A stretch of 64,000 nt of DNA, from positions 992,001-1,056,000 of the forward strand of contig CALSTV010000001.1 in NCBI GenBank assembly GCA_943789365.1, written 5' to 3'. Source of the DNA: an uncultured Flavobacteriaceae bacterium (GTDB lineage Bacteria > Bacteroidota > Bacteroidia > Flavobacteriales > Flavobacteriaceae). The number at the start of each line of letters is the position of its first letter. Positions within the stretch are counted from its first letter, which is position 1. The notes under the pieces are model-generated. The model saw only the letters and a program-made list of their open reading frames with translations. It ran no database searches and was not told the origin of the DNA. Of the stretch, positions 38,589-47,793 are shown piece by piece. Both the position numbers and the translations under genes were made by a program.

Positions 38589-38596
38589 CAAATATA
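38589..38596 (-). promoter_or_regulatory. -7 promoter element of the candidate small RNA
   Basis: TATATTTG on the minus strand, an exact TAnnTTTG match with no gene but the RNA candidate downstream. A -33 TTG at standard spacing is not evident. Confidence 0.5.
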
Positions 38597-38704
38597 GTTT
38601 ATTTTTATACTTATGTTTACTTTTTTACCAATTATAACCCTGTATATACAACTATATTTACCAAAAAAAACTTATAAACACCTTAATTACCAACGGAATT
38701 CCAC

Positions 38705-38738
38705 AAAAAAAGTCGAACCAAACAGTTCGACTTTTTTT
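38705..38738 (-). terminator. Terminator of ppiD
   Basis: 14-bp arms AAAAAAAGTCGAAC (38705-38718) and GTTCGACTTTTTTT (38725-38738), 6-base loop. The A-run on the plus strand is the T-run for ppiD; it may also work on the plus strand. Confidence 0.9.
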
Positions 38739-38757
38739 ATATCTCTAGTACTTTTCC

Positions 38758-40854
38758 CTAATAAATAGCCGCTCTATTATCTTCAATTGAGGACAAATCT
38801 TTCAACGCGTCAAATAATTTACTAGAAACCTTTGTTTTGTTTTCTTTTGCCAATGCATTTCTAGACCCTTCATAACTTGGTAATTCTACTGGCAGCTCTT
38901 TTCCTGCTACTTTAATTGCAAACACACCTTTTTCACCAGTAATTTTTGATATAAATGTATTGAGCTCGGCCGCATACATAGCGCCAACTACACCAGGCTC
39001 TGTTCCTACCCCAGATAAGGTTGGTGCTCCCATAGTAACATTTCCAAAAGCTGAAACACTTGAATCCAACTCCTCTGCTACAGCAGCCAAATTTGCACCA
39101 TTCATTTTACTAGCAATTACAGCTGCTTTTTTCTCTTTTAATAAGATAGGCTTCACCTTGCTCGACGCTGCTGCAGCCGACATAAGGCCTTTTTTCTTTT
39201 TACTTGTTAAAACTACAACTGCATATCCTTTATCAAGATCAAACCTTTTTACATCGTTTACGTTAGTATCGTCTGAAAAAGTCCATCTCACAATACGACG
39301 GCTGCTTCCTAAGCCCGTAATGCCCTCTTCCATCGCTTTGATACCTACTAAAGGCCTTGCAAAATAGTTATTCTCTTTTACTAAGTCATCCAAGTCTTTT
39401 CCTGTAGATATTTCATAAGCTAAAGTTTCAGCTTTTTCGAATATTTCATTTTCTGTAGCTTCTGATGCTTCTATCTTTTTTGCTATTGTCGCCAATTGAA
39501 CTACTTTTTGAACGTTCTTTTGATTGTCAATTTTAACAACGTGAAAACCAAAAATAGTTTTTACAATACCAATAGATCCTTTCTTGTTATTGAATGCGTA
39601 ATCTCTAAACTCTGGAACCATTTGAGCATACGTAAACCAATCCAATTCTCCTCCTTTAGAAGCATTTGATTTATCGGCAGAGATCTTTTTCGCAAGTCCA
39701 GAAAATTTAGATGTATTTCTCTTCACCACTTTCAAGATACTGTCAGCTAATTTTGAAGCTTGCTCTTCAGTTCTAACAACAGTAGCATCTGCTGATCTAG
39801 AACCAACATAAGAAATCAAAATATGACTTGCTTTTACAGAATCTGGAATTTTAGAAGCGGCAACGACCTTAGATAATCTAAGGTGATTTTGAAATTTATA
39901 AGGTCCAACTACATTCCCAACATTTGCTTTGAAAATTTCATCGGCAACTACCGTCGGTAAATTATTTTTGTAAACAAAATTATTATCTACTGCAATATCA
40001 GTACCATTCTCTTCAATAAAGTCAGCTGCATCTTTTGTCTTCACAAATGCTGGTACCAAATAAGTAAGATCATCTTTCAATTCATCCTCATCCGATTGAG
40101 ACGCTTTAATATCAAAAGTAACAAACTTAATATCCCTAGTTGCTTCTGTTGTAAACTCCGACTCATGATTTTTAACATAATCAGCAACTTCAGAAGCTGA
40201 AACATCCACCAAACTATCGTTTATTGAGCTATATGGCACATACACATACGAACCTTTCAGTTTTGTTTGATTTTCAAAATAATTTCGTTCTCCCTCTTTT
40301 AAAGATGCCCCCACACCTAACTGTACAAGTTTTGTATAAGCAGCTCTCTCTAAATTTGATTTTACATTTCGTTCATTCTGCAACCAGTTCAACCAAGCAC
40401 TATTTGCTTGCTTGTCTGAATTAGCTTTCAAATCTGCCAAATAATTTTTAAATTTCTCTTCATCAAAAAGTCCTATTTCGTTTTTAAACAAATCAGCATT
40501 TTTTATAGATGGGTTTTCGATCAATGCATCCCAAACGTCCTTCTCTCCAACAACGACACCCGCTTCTTCTAATTGATCTTGAAAAATCTGCTCACTTAAA
40601 ACACTGTTCCAAACTGCATTTACAGCCTGTGTTTCTGAAACATTGTTTCCTACATTTGCTTTATAAGCTTCTACCTGAATTGCAAATTCTTTTCGGCTGA
40701 TAGATTCTCCATTAATTACTCCGACTGCATTTACTTTACTCGAATTAAAAAAGTCTAAAATATCTTTTGGACTTGCAACAAAAGCAAACAGCGCTAAACC
40801 GATAATTACGATTAAAAACATTGAGCGCTCTCTAATTTTTGATAATATTGCCAT
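38758..40854 (-). CDS. ppiD: Peptidyl-prolyl isomerase PpiD/SurA-type periplasmic chaperone
   Basis: 698 residues. A single N-terminal membrane anchor (about 12-30) is preceded by MAILSKIRERSM, the typical PpiD start. SurA-like chaperone segment about 40-320. A parvulin domain (about 340-450) shows ASHILISYVG, GGELDWFTYAQMVPEF and IFGFHVVKID. A second degenerate parvulin-like part follows. It faces the periplasm and assists folding of outer-membrane proteins. Bacteroidota often carry this form at the end of the coaX-lptC cluster. Confidence 0.92.
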   Translation of the reverse strand: MAILSKIRERSMFLIVIIGLALFAFVASPKDILDFFNSSKVNAVGVINGESISRKEFAIQVEAYKANVGNNVSETQAVNAVWNSVLSEQIFQDQLEEAGVVVGEKDVWDALIENPSIKNADLFKNEIGLFDEEKFKNYLADLKANSDKQANSAWLNWLQNERNVKSNLERAAYTKLVQLGVGASLKEGERNYFENQTKLKGSYVYVPYSSINDSLVDVSASEVADYVKNHESEFTTEATRDIKFVTFDIKASQSDEDELKDDLTYLVPAFVKTKDAADFIEENGTDIAVDNNFVYKNNLPTVVADEIFKANVGNVVGPYKFQNHLRLSKVVAASKIPDSVKASHILISYVGSRSADATVVRTEEQASKLADSILKVVKRNTSKFSGLAKKISADKSNASKGGELDWFTYAQMVPEFRDYAFNNKKGSIGIVKTIFGFHVVKIDNQKNVQKVVQLATIAKKIEASEATENEIFEKAETLAYEISTGKDLDDLVKENNYFARPLVGIKAMEEGITGLGSSRRIVRWTFSDDTNVNDVKRFDLDKGYAVVVLTSKKKKGLMSAAAASSKVKPILLKEKKAAVIASKMNGANLAAVAEELDSSVSAFGNVTMGAPTLSGVGTEPGVVGAMYAAELNTFISKITGEKGVFAIKVAGKELPVELPSYEGSRNALAKENKTKVSSKLFDALKDLSSIEDNRAAIY

Positions 40855-41004
40855 GATTTATTGTATTATAATTTATTGATAGTGTGCGAAAATACAACTT
40901 CCTAGTTAATAATAAAAGGTGAAAGATTATAAATTAGTAAGTTTTTTTCACGGTTTAAAATTTTCCATTTATTTTCAATTACAGTCATCAAAAACGAGCA
41001 CTAA

Positions 41005-42279
41005 TTATTCGTTTTCAATAACCTTCATTGTAACCTCCTCAATTTTTGAACTACTGACTTTCAGCACTTCAATTTCAAAAGAACCTATTGTCAACAAATC
41101 TCCTTTATTCGGAATACTTTCCGTATGCTCTAAAATAAAACCACCCAAAGTTTCATAGCCTTCATCTTTTGGGAAATTCAATTCATAATTTTCATTGAGA
41201 TAGTCTATTTCTATTCTTGCAGAAAAACGAAATGTATCTTCAGTAAGTTGTTCGTCGACCAAAGCTACAGAATCGTGTTCGTCTTCTATTTCACCAAATA
41301 TTTCTTCGATCATATCTTCCACAGTTATCATACCTGATGTGCCGCCATATTCATCCAGCACTAGTGCAATACTCTTCCTTTTTTTGGTAAGTACCGACAA
41401 GAGGTCATTTATACCTATTGATTCGGGAACAATCTCGACTGGCATCAAAACAGACTTGATGCTTTTAGGTTTTAAAAACATATCAAAAACACGCACATAC
41501 CCTACTACCTCATCTAAGGATGATTTGTAAACAATAATTTTAGAAAGTCCAGTTTCAACAAATAACCTCTTTAGATTGCTTACAGATTCATGAATTTCTA
41601 CGGCCGTTATTTCAATTCTTGGCACCATAATTTCACGTGCTTTCACTTTGTGAAAATCCAAGGCATTTTGAAATATTTGAATTTCAGAGTCCAACTGGTT
41701 TTTGTCTTCATTAGTATCCAATTGTTCTGTAATATAGTCACCCAGTTCTTCTTTACTGAATTCTTTTTGAAATTCTTTTTCATCTGTTTTAAAAAACCTT
41801 TTCAAAAAGAAATTAGAAATAAGATTAATAAAATCCGTTATCACATAAAAAAGCAAGTAAAAAAAGTAAGCAGGAAATACAAATATTTTTAAGGTCTCGT
41901 TTGCATAAATCCTAAAGATAGCCTTTGGCAAAAACTCTGCACTCACCAAAATCACCAATGTTGATATACAGGTTTGCACCAATAATACCGAAAAGTCATT
42001 CAACACAAAAGATGGAAACATAGGTATTATACTCGCCACCAGCAATGTTCCCATATAGTAGCTATAAATCACAAGAGCGATGTTATTCCCCACCAACATG
42101 GTTGTAATAAATTTAGATGCATTTTGAGTGAGTTTTCCCAAGAGAGCATAGGACAAGCCGTCTCGTTTTTTCTCTAACTCAATATGCAATTTATTCGCAG
42201 AGACAAACGCAATTTCCATTCCTGAAAAAAAAGCGGACAACAATATTGAAACAACAATGATGACGATGTCTAACTGCAT
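41005..42279 (-). CDS. CNNM/CorC-type membrane protein (hemolysin C family)
   Basis: 424 residues. DUF21/CNNM membrane domain with about four transmembrane segments (about 1-190, beginning with the FSGMEIAFVSANK motif), a CBS pair (about 215-335, MVPRIEITAVE and VLDEYGGTSGMITVEDMIEEIFGEI), and a C-terminal CorC_HlyC domain. Such proteins export Mg2+ or Co2+ in other bacteria. GldE is a related family member, but its gene partner gldD is not here, so I keep the general name. Part of the coaX-ppiD cluster. Confidence 0.9.
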   Translation of the reverse strand: MQLDIVIIVVSILLSAFFSGMEIAFVSANKLHIELEKKRDGLSYALLGKLTQNASKFITTMLVGNNIALVIYSYYMGTLLVASIIPMFPSFVLNDFSVLLVQTCISTLVILVSAEFLPKAIFRIYANETLKIFVFPAYFFYLLFYVITDFINLISNFFLKRFFKTDEKEFQKEFSKEELGDYITEQLDTNEDKNQLDSEIQIFQNALDFHKVKAREIMVPRIEITAVEIHESVSNLKRLFVETGLSKIIVYKSSLDEVVGYVRVFDMFLKPKSIKSVLMPVEIVPESIGINDLLSVLTKKRKSIALVLDEYGGTSGMITVEDMIEEIFGEIEDEHDSVALVDEQLTEDTFRFSARIEIDYLNENYELNFPKDEGYETLGGFILEHTESIPNKGDLLTIGSFEIEVLKVSSSKIEEVTMKVIENE

Positions 42280-42282
42280 AAT

Positions 42283-42471
42283 TTATTGGTTTTTCGATCG
42301 CTTCTTTCGAAATCTTCGTTTAAAGAAAAACATAAACACTGCGAGCAGTCCAAATCCTAACGATAAATAGGCCTTTTCAGGTTCTGCTGACCACCCTACA
42401 ATGCCTTCAACTAAAAAAACCACACCAATAATTAAATATGCAAATTCTATATATTTTCCGAACGTATTCAT
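42283..42471 (-). CDS. Small two-TM membrane protein
   Basis: 62 residues from ATG at 42471; longer frame to 42561 would overlap lptC and is rejected. Two transmembrane segments (about 8-24 and 32-47) flank a short loop, and the tail is very basic (FKRRFRKKRSKNQ). Starts 4 bases after the lptC stop and ends 3 bases before the CorC-type gene, so clearly in the operon. Function unknown. Confidence 0.75.
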   Translation of the reverse strand: MNTFGKYIEFAYLIIGVVFLVEGIVGWSAEPEKAYLSLGFGLLAVFMFFFKRRFRKKRSKNQ

Positions 42472-42475
42472 AATT

Positions 42476-43042
42476 TTATTCTTCTTTAATGTGTAAATCA
42501 CCTGTAATCTTTTTAAGTATCCAACCCGATAAATCTTGCTTCGATTCAAAACCTTTTCCACGAATTGTATCTTCTTCTACAGCTAGTGTAAATTCTCTTT
42601 CTGTAAAAATATAATTGGTCTTCTGATCCCAATACAATTGAGGTGTTTCTAATTTGGATTTTTCTGTATGATTATAAACCACAACATCGCCAATGATTTC
42701 AGAAACTGAAGTTTTATTATATGAAATCGCATAATTCCCGGTAATTGTAGTAGAATCTTTGCCATCCTTGCTAATGGTTACCAATTCAATCCCTTTAGGA
42801 AATTCAGAATATGGATGTATTTCTCTATTAGAAAAATCTAACAATAAAGGCGCATTCATTCTGAATACTACATTCCCTGAGTCTTTATACACATGAAATA
42901 CATGCTCAGACTCTCCAATAGGCAGGTTCTTGTCGGCTAAAAAATCATTTACCTCTTTGACACTGTTGACACAAGAAAAAAGCATTGCAGTCATAAAAAT
43001 GACAACAATGCTTTTTATTTTATTTTTATTTTTTTTCAACAC
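42476..43042 (-). CDS. lptC: LPS export protein LptC
   Basis: 188 residues. Signal/anchor ends in FSC, which is a possible lipobox. The rest has the LptC/OstA-like beta-jellyroll pattern, with repeated G-x-Y-A-I-SYN and V-I-GDVVVYNHTEKSKLETPQLYWDQ, where D/N turns line the groove that carries lipopolysaccharide across the periplasm. Lies after a TPR protein gene. Confidence 0.88.
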   Translation of the reverse strand: MLKKNKNKIKSIVVIFMTAMLFSCVNSVKEVNDFLADKNLPIGESEHVFHVYKDSGNVVFRMNAPLLLDFSNREIHPYSEFPKGIELVTISKDGKDSTTITGNYAISYNKTSVSEIIGDVVVYNHTEKSKLETPQLYWDQKTNYIFTEREFTLAVEEDTIRGKGFESKQDLSGWILKKITGDLHIKEE

Positions 43043-43075
43043 TTGGTTACCTAATACGGTTTGAATGTTCTAAAA

Positions 43076-44431
43076 TTAGGGAATTTTAACGGTAACTCCT
43101 ATCCAACATCCAATTTTATGAGGGCTTCCAGATTCCAATCCTTCAGTAAAGATTGCTTTTTTATCTGGCGCAGAAGCCTTGTAACTCTTGATATACTTTT
43201 CAGCTCTCTTTCTATTAATTGGATCTACAGCAGCTGCCGTTTTCGCCATATCTAAAGCAGCAACATATACCATTCTTTTTTCGAATTCTGACGATCCACA
43301 GCTGTTCGCACTAGATGCATATAAACTAGCAATTAATAAATACGCCTCTCCCATACTACGCTTATTCTTAATTGCCTCTAGCGCTGCTTTTCTAGCCTTA
43401 TCTTTGTGCCCATTCTTTTTAAGGATCTGTGCAATTTTATATAAATATCCGGCTTTCTTAAATGGGTCTTGTTCTTGTTCTACGGCCTTCCAAAAATATT
43501 CTTTTGCCTTTTCAATATTGTTATTCTTCACCAACATACCTGCATAGAACACAGATGCTTCTGGCGATGGCTCTGCGGCAACATAGGCTTCTACCAATTT
43601 ATCATATAATGGGTCTTCTGTACATTTTTTCTTGTACATCATATTCACAGCACTTTTTAACCAAGCCGCATTTCCTACGTTAGCCGGCATATCTTTCGTA
43701 TACAAAGGAATCAATCGATCACAAGTAGAAAGATCCATAATGGTTTTATCTAAACCAACAACAACTTGAGCCATAGCTCTAGAGTTGTTCTCATAGGCTT
43801 TCTTTAATGATTTTTCTTTAGAAGACAATACATTTCCAGCTTCTTCTTTTGCTGAATATTTATCTAATTTTGTACTGTAATAATTCAATTTATTTTCAAC
43901 TCCTTTTACCAATACATCATAGGTGTCAAAAATAAATTGAACGTTTTCGTCTTTATTTTGCTCAGTCACCATTTGGAAAAAACGGTACATAGACTTCACT
44001 CCCATTTTAGAAGGATCAATGTCGTATGACTTCTTTAAGGTAGCGAAAATCTCTTCACTTGAAAAATTATTAGCAACCATAAAAGATGCATAGTCGCTAT
44101 ATACCTTAGCCAAATCTTTTGGGTAATGTAAGATTCGTTGGTCATATACACGCTGAACCAATGCAATAGCAGCAGGTTTATCGGCTTCCGAAGCCTTCTT
44201 TAATCTATCCTTAGCAATCGTTATCCCCAACTTATAAATGTTAACCGATAACTTTGGAGCATTGTCTAAACACCACAACCAGTTTTCGTACGCAGCTTCG
44301 TAGTTTTTTGACTTATAATCTCCTTTAAATAGGTTGTATTTTATCATCGCTTCTTCGTTCACCGGTTCTTGTGCCGATACAACTGAGTAACTAAATAGCA
44401 AGCATACTATTAAAAATCCTAATTTTCTCAT
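43076..44431 (-). CDS. Secreted TPR-repeat protein
   Basis: 451 residues. Signal peptide ends SVVSAQ. About ten helical TPR-like hairpins cover the mature protein, clearest at NYEAAYENWLWCLDNAP near the start and at AKEYFWKAVEQEQDPFKKAGYLYKIAQILKKNG. Ten or so Cys/Lys-rich turns occur. The C-terminus IGCWIGVTVKIP is conserved-looking. Role in the periplasm or outer membrane, presumably in envelope assembly, given the lptC, coaX and OMP neighbours; no specific function known. Confidence 0.8.
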   Translation of the reverse strand: MRKLGFLIVCLLFSYSVVSAQEPVNEEAMIKYNLFKGDYKSKNYEAAYENWLWCLDNAPKLSVNIYKLGITIAKDRLKKASEADKPAAIALVQRVYDQRILHYPKDLAKVYSDYASFMVANNFSSEEIFATLKKSYDIDPSKMGVKSMYRFFQMVTEQNKDENVQFIFDTYDVLVKGVENKLNYYSTKLDKYSAKEEAGNVLSSKEKSLKKAYENNSRAMAQVVVGLDKTIMDLSTCDRLIPLYTKDMPANVGNAAWLKSAVNMMYKKKCTEDPLYDKLVEAYVAAEPSPEASVFYAGMLVKNNNIEKAKEYFWKAVEQEQDPFKKAGYLYKIAQILKKNGHKDKARKAALEAIKNKRSMGEAYLLIASLYASSANSCGSSEFEKRMVYVAALDMAKTAAAVDPINRKRAEKYIKSYKASAPDKKAIFTEGLESGSPHKIGCWIGVTVKIP

Positions 44432-44456
44432 CTTCTTATTCTCTATGTTTAAGTAG

Positions 44457-45731
44457 TTAATCTATTTTTCTCTTTCTAAACCATTTGTCTCCTAAAGACA
44501 AACTGAGCCGAACATTGAAATACTCTTCTTCGACAAGGTTTCCAACCACCTCACCTTTCACTCCATATTCAGCACCAATATTCAAATCTGTTAAACCTTT
44601 CCCTAGCGGTAATCCTACACCAAAAGATATGCCAATGTCTGTTATTTCTGTACCATTTAATACCAATCCTGTATTTTCATACTTAACTCCGGCTCTATAA
44701 ATGATTCTATGAAAGTAACTAGTAAGGGAATTGTACTTAGGAATGTAATAACCTCCAGCAGATAAACGCTGGTAATTTCCGTACACAATTCCTTCGGTAT
44801 TATTCTTTAAAGCATCCCCTTCAAAAGACTGAGGCTTGTGAAAGCTAACTTCCACACTAGACTGCCAAACACTAGTTTTCCCATAGCCTATTGCAAAAGT
44901 TGTTTGCAAGGGTGTATTTGCAGTCCCATAATAAACAGCAGGTTCCAATGTGTTTTTTATATTTTCTAACGACGAAGAAAAAACACCTTTGTAAAAAGTA
45001 CTGGTTTCCGTAATATCAATATCACTGTTCATCCCAACGGTTAAACCTAAACTAAACACCTTTGATTCTTTTAAGGTTCCTTCGTAATACATTCCCAATT
45101 TGGTTTCAAAACCTCTTAGATCTGCAGAAGATTTTTCCCTTGTATCATAAACAATAGACGCTTGCTCTTCCGTCACTACATTTTCAATTTCTCCAAAAAT
45201 AAAGGCGGCTTCAGCACCTAAAGAAAAACCTTTAAACAATTCATACCCTCCTCCTACAAAAAGGCTACTTGCACCGCCAGAGCCCTCGAAAGTATAATCA
45301 ACTGTTGGATCTACCTCGCCTAGTTCATCTTCTCCGTTTCCAAATAAATTATACCCCACTCCAGTCCTGGCTCTCAATCCAGCAGTAAACCCTCCTTTTG
45401 TCCCCATAGGAACACCAATCGCCAAATAGGAAAGCGAAAAAATGGATGAACGCTGTTCATTAGCACCATCACTAACTTGAGTTAGGGTATTTACAACACC
45501 TAGTGCATAGGTAGTAAAACGCAGTTTTGACTGCGCAGCCGGATTGCTAAAATTCAAATGCACCGGATCCGAAATTGCGGCTCCAACACCACCCATCATA
45601 GATTCCTCAACAGTCTTACTGAGAAAATTATTTCCAATTCCAAAGAAAGAATAAGGAGATGCTTGTTGCTTTTGAGCGACTAGAGTCACCGTAAAAAGTA
45701 AAGCAAAAAACAAAATTGTTTTTTGTATCAT
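44457..45731 (-). CDS. Outer membrane beta-barrel protein of the coaX-lptC cluster
   Basis: 424 residues. Signal peptide ends VTLVAQ. The mature start ASPYSFFGIGNNFLSKTVEESMMGG and HLNFSNPAAQS resemble the FadL-like OMP pattern. Alternating beta strands follow, ending with the aromatic WFRKRKID. Its start overlaps coaX by 4 bases. The substrate or partner is unknown; conserved association with lptC suggests an envelope task. Confidence 0.82.
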   Translation of the reverse strand: MIQKTILFFALLFTVTLVAQKQQASPYSFFGIGNNFLSKTVEESMMGGVGAAISDPVHLNFSNPAAQSKLRFTTYALGVVNTLTQVSDGANEQRSSIFSLSYLAIGVPMGTKGGFTAGLRARTGVGYNLFGNGEDELGEVDPTVDYTFEGSGGASSLFVGGGYELFKGFSLGAEAAFIFGEIENVVTEEQASIVYDTREKSSADLRGFETKLGMYYEGTLKESKVFSLGLTVGMNSDIDITETSTFYKGVFSSSLENIKNTLEPAVYYGTANTPLQTTFAIGYGKTSVWQSSVEVSFHKPQSFEGDALKNNTEGIVYGNYQRLSAGGYYIPKYNSLTSYFHRIIYRAGVKYENTGLVLNGTEITDIGISFGVGLPLGKGLTDLNIGAEYGVKGEVVGNLVEEEYFNVRLSLSLGDKWFRKRKID

Positions 45732-46459
45732 TCGTGTGTATTGTGTTTCAATATTGCATTCAAACCTTCAAGCAGAAAATTTGGATTCGCAAATATGCTA
45801 TTTTTTAATCGTTTAGACAAGTAATTCGTGTCTCCACCTGTTAAAACAATTGTTAAATCTGAAAATTGTTCTTGATAACTGTCAATTATACCCTCTATTT
45901 CAAAAACTAAGCCATTAACCACCCCCGAATGCATACATGATTCTGTATCATTGCCAATAAGTTCTTTTGGCGATTCAAATGCTAATTTTGGTAATTTTTC
46001 TGTAAACCTACCTAAAGCCGCATAACGCATTTCAAGTCCTGGTGATATGGCCCCTCCAAGATATTCGTTGTCTGCATTTATAAACTCAAAGGTTACACAG
46101 GTACCCGCGTCAATGACCAATACATTGCGACGCGCAAATTGCGTACTTGCCGCACTTACCAGCGCAATACGATCTACACCCAACGTTTTAGGAGTTCTAT
46201 AGAAGTTCTTAAAAGGAACTTTCGTTGTATTCGACAGCAATAATAAAGGTAAATCTTTTGGTAACAATGCTTGGATTTCTGAAGTTAACCCTCCCACTGA
46301 AGACAAAATAGCTCTAGAAAAGTGGTGCCTCAAAAAAAAATCTGAAAAAGTTTCTTGAAGTGAATCACCAGTACATATTTGCTCCTCTAGGAGGCTATCT
46401 TCTTCAAAAACAACTACTTTTACACGCGTATTACCAGCATCAATTATAAGATATTTCAT
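45728..46459 (-). CDS. coaX: Pantothenate kinase, type III (CoaX)
   Basis: 243 residues. Phosphorylates pantothenate, the first step of coenzyme A synthesis; type III enzymes need a monovalent cation and ignore CoA feedback. Motifs: DAGNTRVKVVVFE (phosphate binding, about 7-19), TLGVDRIALVSAA and VIDAGTCVTFEFI, then GGAISPGLEMRYAAL. First gene of the minus-strand cluster that runs to ppiD. Its own start faces away from tRNA-Phe. Confidence 0.95.
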   Translation of the reverse strand: MKYLIIDAGNTRVKVVVFEEDSLLEEQICTGDSLQETFSDFFLRHHFSRAILSSVGGLTSEIQALLPKDLPLLLLSNTTKVPFKNFYRTPKTLGVDRIALVSAASTQFARRNVLVIDAGTCVTFEFINADNEYLGGAISPGLEMRYAALGRFTEKLPKLAFESPKELIGNDTESCMHSGVVNGLVFEIEGIIDSYQEQFSDLTIVLTGGDTNYLSKRLKNSIFANPNFLLEGLNAILKHNTHE

Positions 46460-46508
46460 ATAAATAAATCGAACGTCAAATATACGAATACATTTTTTTA
46501 AAAATAGT

Positions 46509-46540
46509 TTGGATTAATAGAAAAAATACTTCTATATTTG
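46509..46540 (+). promoter_or_regulatory. tRNA-Phe promoter
   Basis: TTG (46509-46511), a 21-base spacer and TATATTTG (46533-46540), then CAACCGC, as at tRNA-Glu. Confidence 0.75.
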
Positions 46541-46583
46541 CAACCGCTTAAGCAAAGAGTTCTACTCTTAACAAAGTAAGCAT

Positions 46584-46656
46584 GGTGCCTTAGCTCAGTT
46601 GGTAGAGCAATGGACTGAAAATCCATGTGTCCCTGGTTCGATTCCTGGAGGCACCA
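46584..46656 (+). tRNA. tRNA-Phe (anticodon GAA)
   Basis: 73 bases without CCA. Acceptor GGTGCCT pairs with AGGCACC perfectly. The anticodon arm ATGGA/TCCAT encloses CTGAAAA with anticodon GAA, and the T arm CTGG..CCTGG encloses TTCGATT. The integrated island starts just past its terminator. Confidence 0.97.
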
Positions 46657-46659
46657 CTT

Positions 46660-46696
46660 AAAAGCCTTATAAACTCAATGTTTATAAGGCTTTTTT
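46660..46696 (+). terminator. Terminator of tRNA-Phe
   Basis: Perfect 15-bp arms AAAAGCCTTATAAAC (46660-46674) and GTTTATAAGGCTTTT (46680-46694), loop TCAAT, then TT. Confidence 0.93.
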
Positions 46697-46701
46697 AATT
46701 T

Positions 46702-46726
46702 AGGGTGCTAAATAGGGTGCTAATAA
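46702..46726 (+). repeat. Left 25-bp direct repeat of the island (candidate att or arm site)
   Basis: Two tandem 12-bp units, AGGGTGCTAAAT and AGGGTGCTAATA, plus A. The right copy at 60255-60279 differs by one base (AAAT versus AATT at the junction). They lie just outside the outermost island genes on both sides. Confidence 0.7.
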
Positions 46727-46782
46727 AAAATCACCACAAATTAATGTGATGATTTTTAAAACATGTAGTCAAGATTATTCTT

Positions 46783-47424
46783 TTAAGCAACCGTACCAGA
46801 TCCTAAATAAACGCTATCTGACGTTATTGTGCCTTCTTCATTTATAATAGCTATATAACTATGCACTACATCACCAACAAATGAAGTAGGAACTGACACA
46901 CTAAATTCTTCTTCCCCTCTAACAATTCCCTTTAAAACAGATACAGATTCTTTTTTTGATGGATTATACACCAGCATCATCATTACATCTTCTTCTTTTG
47001 CATCTCCTTCACCTGTATTCTCTCTCCAGCTGAAATCTACATGTCCAGCAGTAGAATAAACTGCAGTAGCTTCTTGTGGTTTACTCAGATTACCTTTTGA
47101 TAATAATGTATTTGCATAATCTACAGAAAAGTTTGGCGCTGAACCTGTAATTGCATTTCTTAAATTATAAGACATCGCTGCATTAAACTCTGTCTGTTTA
47201 ATCGCTGAATTCTTAAAACCAACTTTTAGAAAACCTAAGTTAGGCTGCAAAAACTCCAATACTGCAGTAAACTTATTTCTTTGATTGATCTGACCTTCTG
47301 TACGTGGATTGGCTACACTTGAAGGTTTGACCCTTATATAATCAATACCTTTCCAACTACCTCCAATTACATTTCCTACTTTACCAGAAATTCCTCCTAG
47401 TATTCCTTGTGAAATTTTTCCCAT
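46783..47424 (-). CDS. DUF6266 family protein
   Basis: 213 residues, no signal peptide. The N-terminus MGKISQGILGGISGKVGNVIGG and SWKGIDYIRVKPSSVANPRTEGQ is the DUF6266 signature as I recall it; the rest is a beta-rich C-terminal domain. Function unknown; such proteins occur widely in Bacteroidota, often in accessory DNA. It is the leftmost gene of the island. It may be an island cargo gene or belong to the local backbone. Confidence 0.8.
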   Translation of the reverse strand: MGKISQGILGGISGKVGNVIGGSWKGIDYIRVKPSSVANPRTEGQINQRNKFTAVLEFLQPNLGFLKVGFKNSAIKQTEFNAAMSYNLRNAITGSAPNFSVDYANTLLSKGNLSKPQEATAVYSTAGHVDFSWRENTGEGDAKEEDVMMMLVYNPSKKESVSVLKGIVRGEEEFSVSVPTSFVGDVVHSYIAIINEEGTITSDSVYLGSGTVA

Positions 47425-47617
47425 TACTCTTTTTATTTAAAATTAATACTCGCTCGGACTTGGTACGGACTTTAAACGAGTTAAAGACCTTACTCTCTAA
47501 AATAACTATAAAAACATCAATTGTTGCCCAATTATTAATAGTGATCAAAGCTTTTCAGCATTTTACATCATGATGCATCAAATAGCATTTTAAATTTTTT
47601 GAAATAAAAAGATGCTC

Positions 47618-47779
47618 ATGCACTTAGTGGAGTGGATAATTCTGTCAAGGTTTTTGGATAAAACTTTTTTGAGACGAAAACATAACTTAAAGAACCAACA
47701 ACATTTAAAAAAGATTTATTCAAAACACGGAGTGCCTGACCTTTATAGAATAAAGCGTTGGCTGATGGAAACCACTTAA
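47618..47779 (+). CDS. Possible small basic protein, 53 aa
   Basis: ATG at 47618 to TAA at 47777-47779. It is the only plausible reading frame in the 369-bp gap between the DUF6266 gene and the first HTH gene. The product is basic, rich in Lys, His and Arg (for example NLKNQQHLKKIYSKHG), ending IKRWLMETT. No promoter was found. It may be a small gene, a fragment of an older one, or chance. The remainder of 47425-47793 shows nothing I can name. Confidence 0.25.
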   Translation: MHLVEWIILSRFLDKTFLRRKHNLKNQQHLKKIYSKHGVPDLYRIKRWLMETT

Positions 47780-47793
47780 ATTTGCTGACTTTT

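Noticed and set aside
41005-42279. Gliding protein GldE
   Set aside because: The CNNM-CBS-CorC layout is shared by both families, but no gldD or gliding context is present; kept as CNNM/CorC type.
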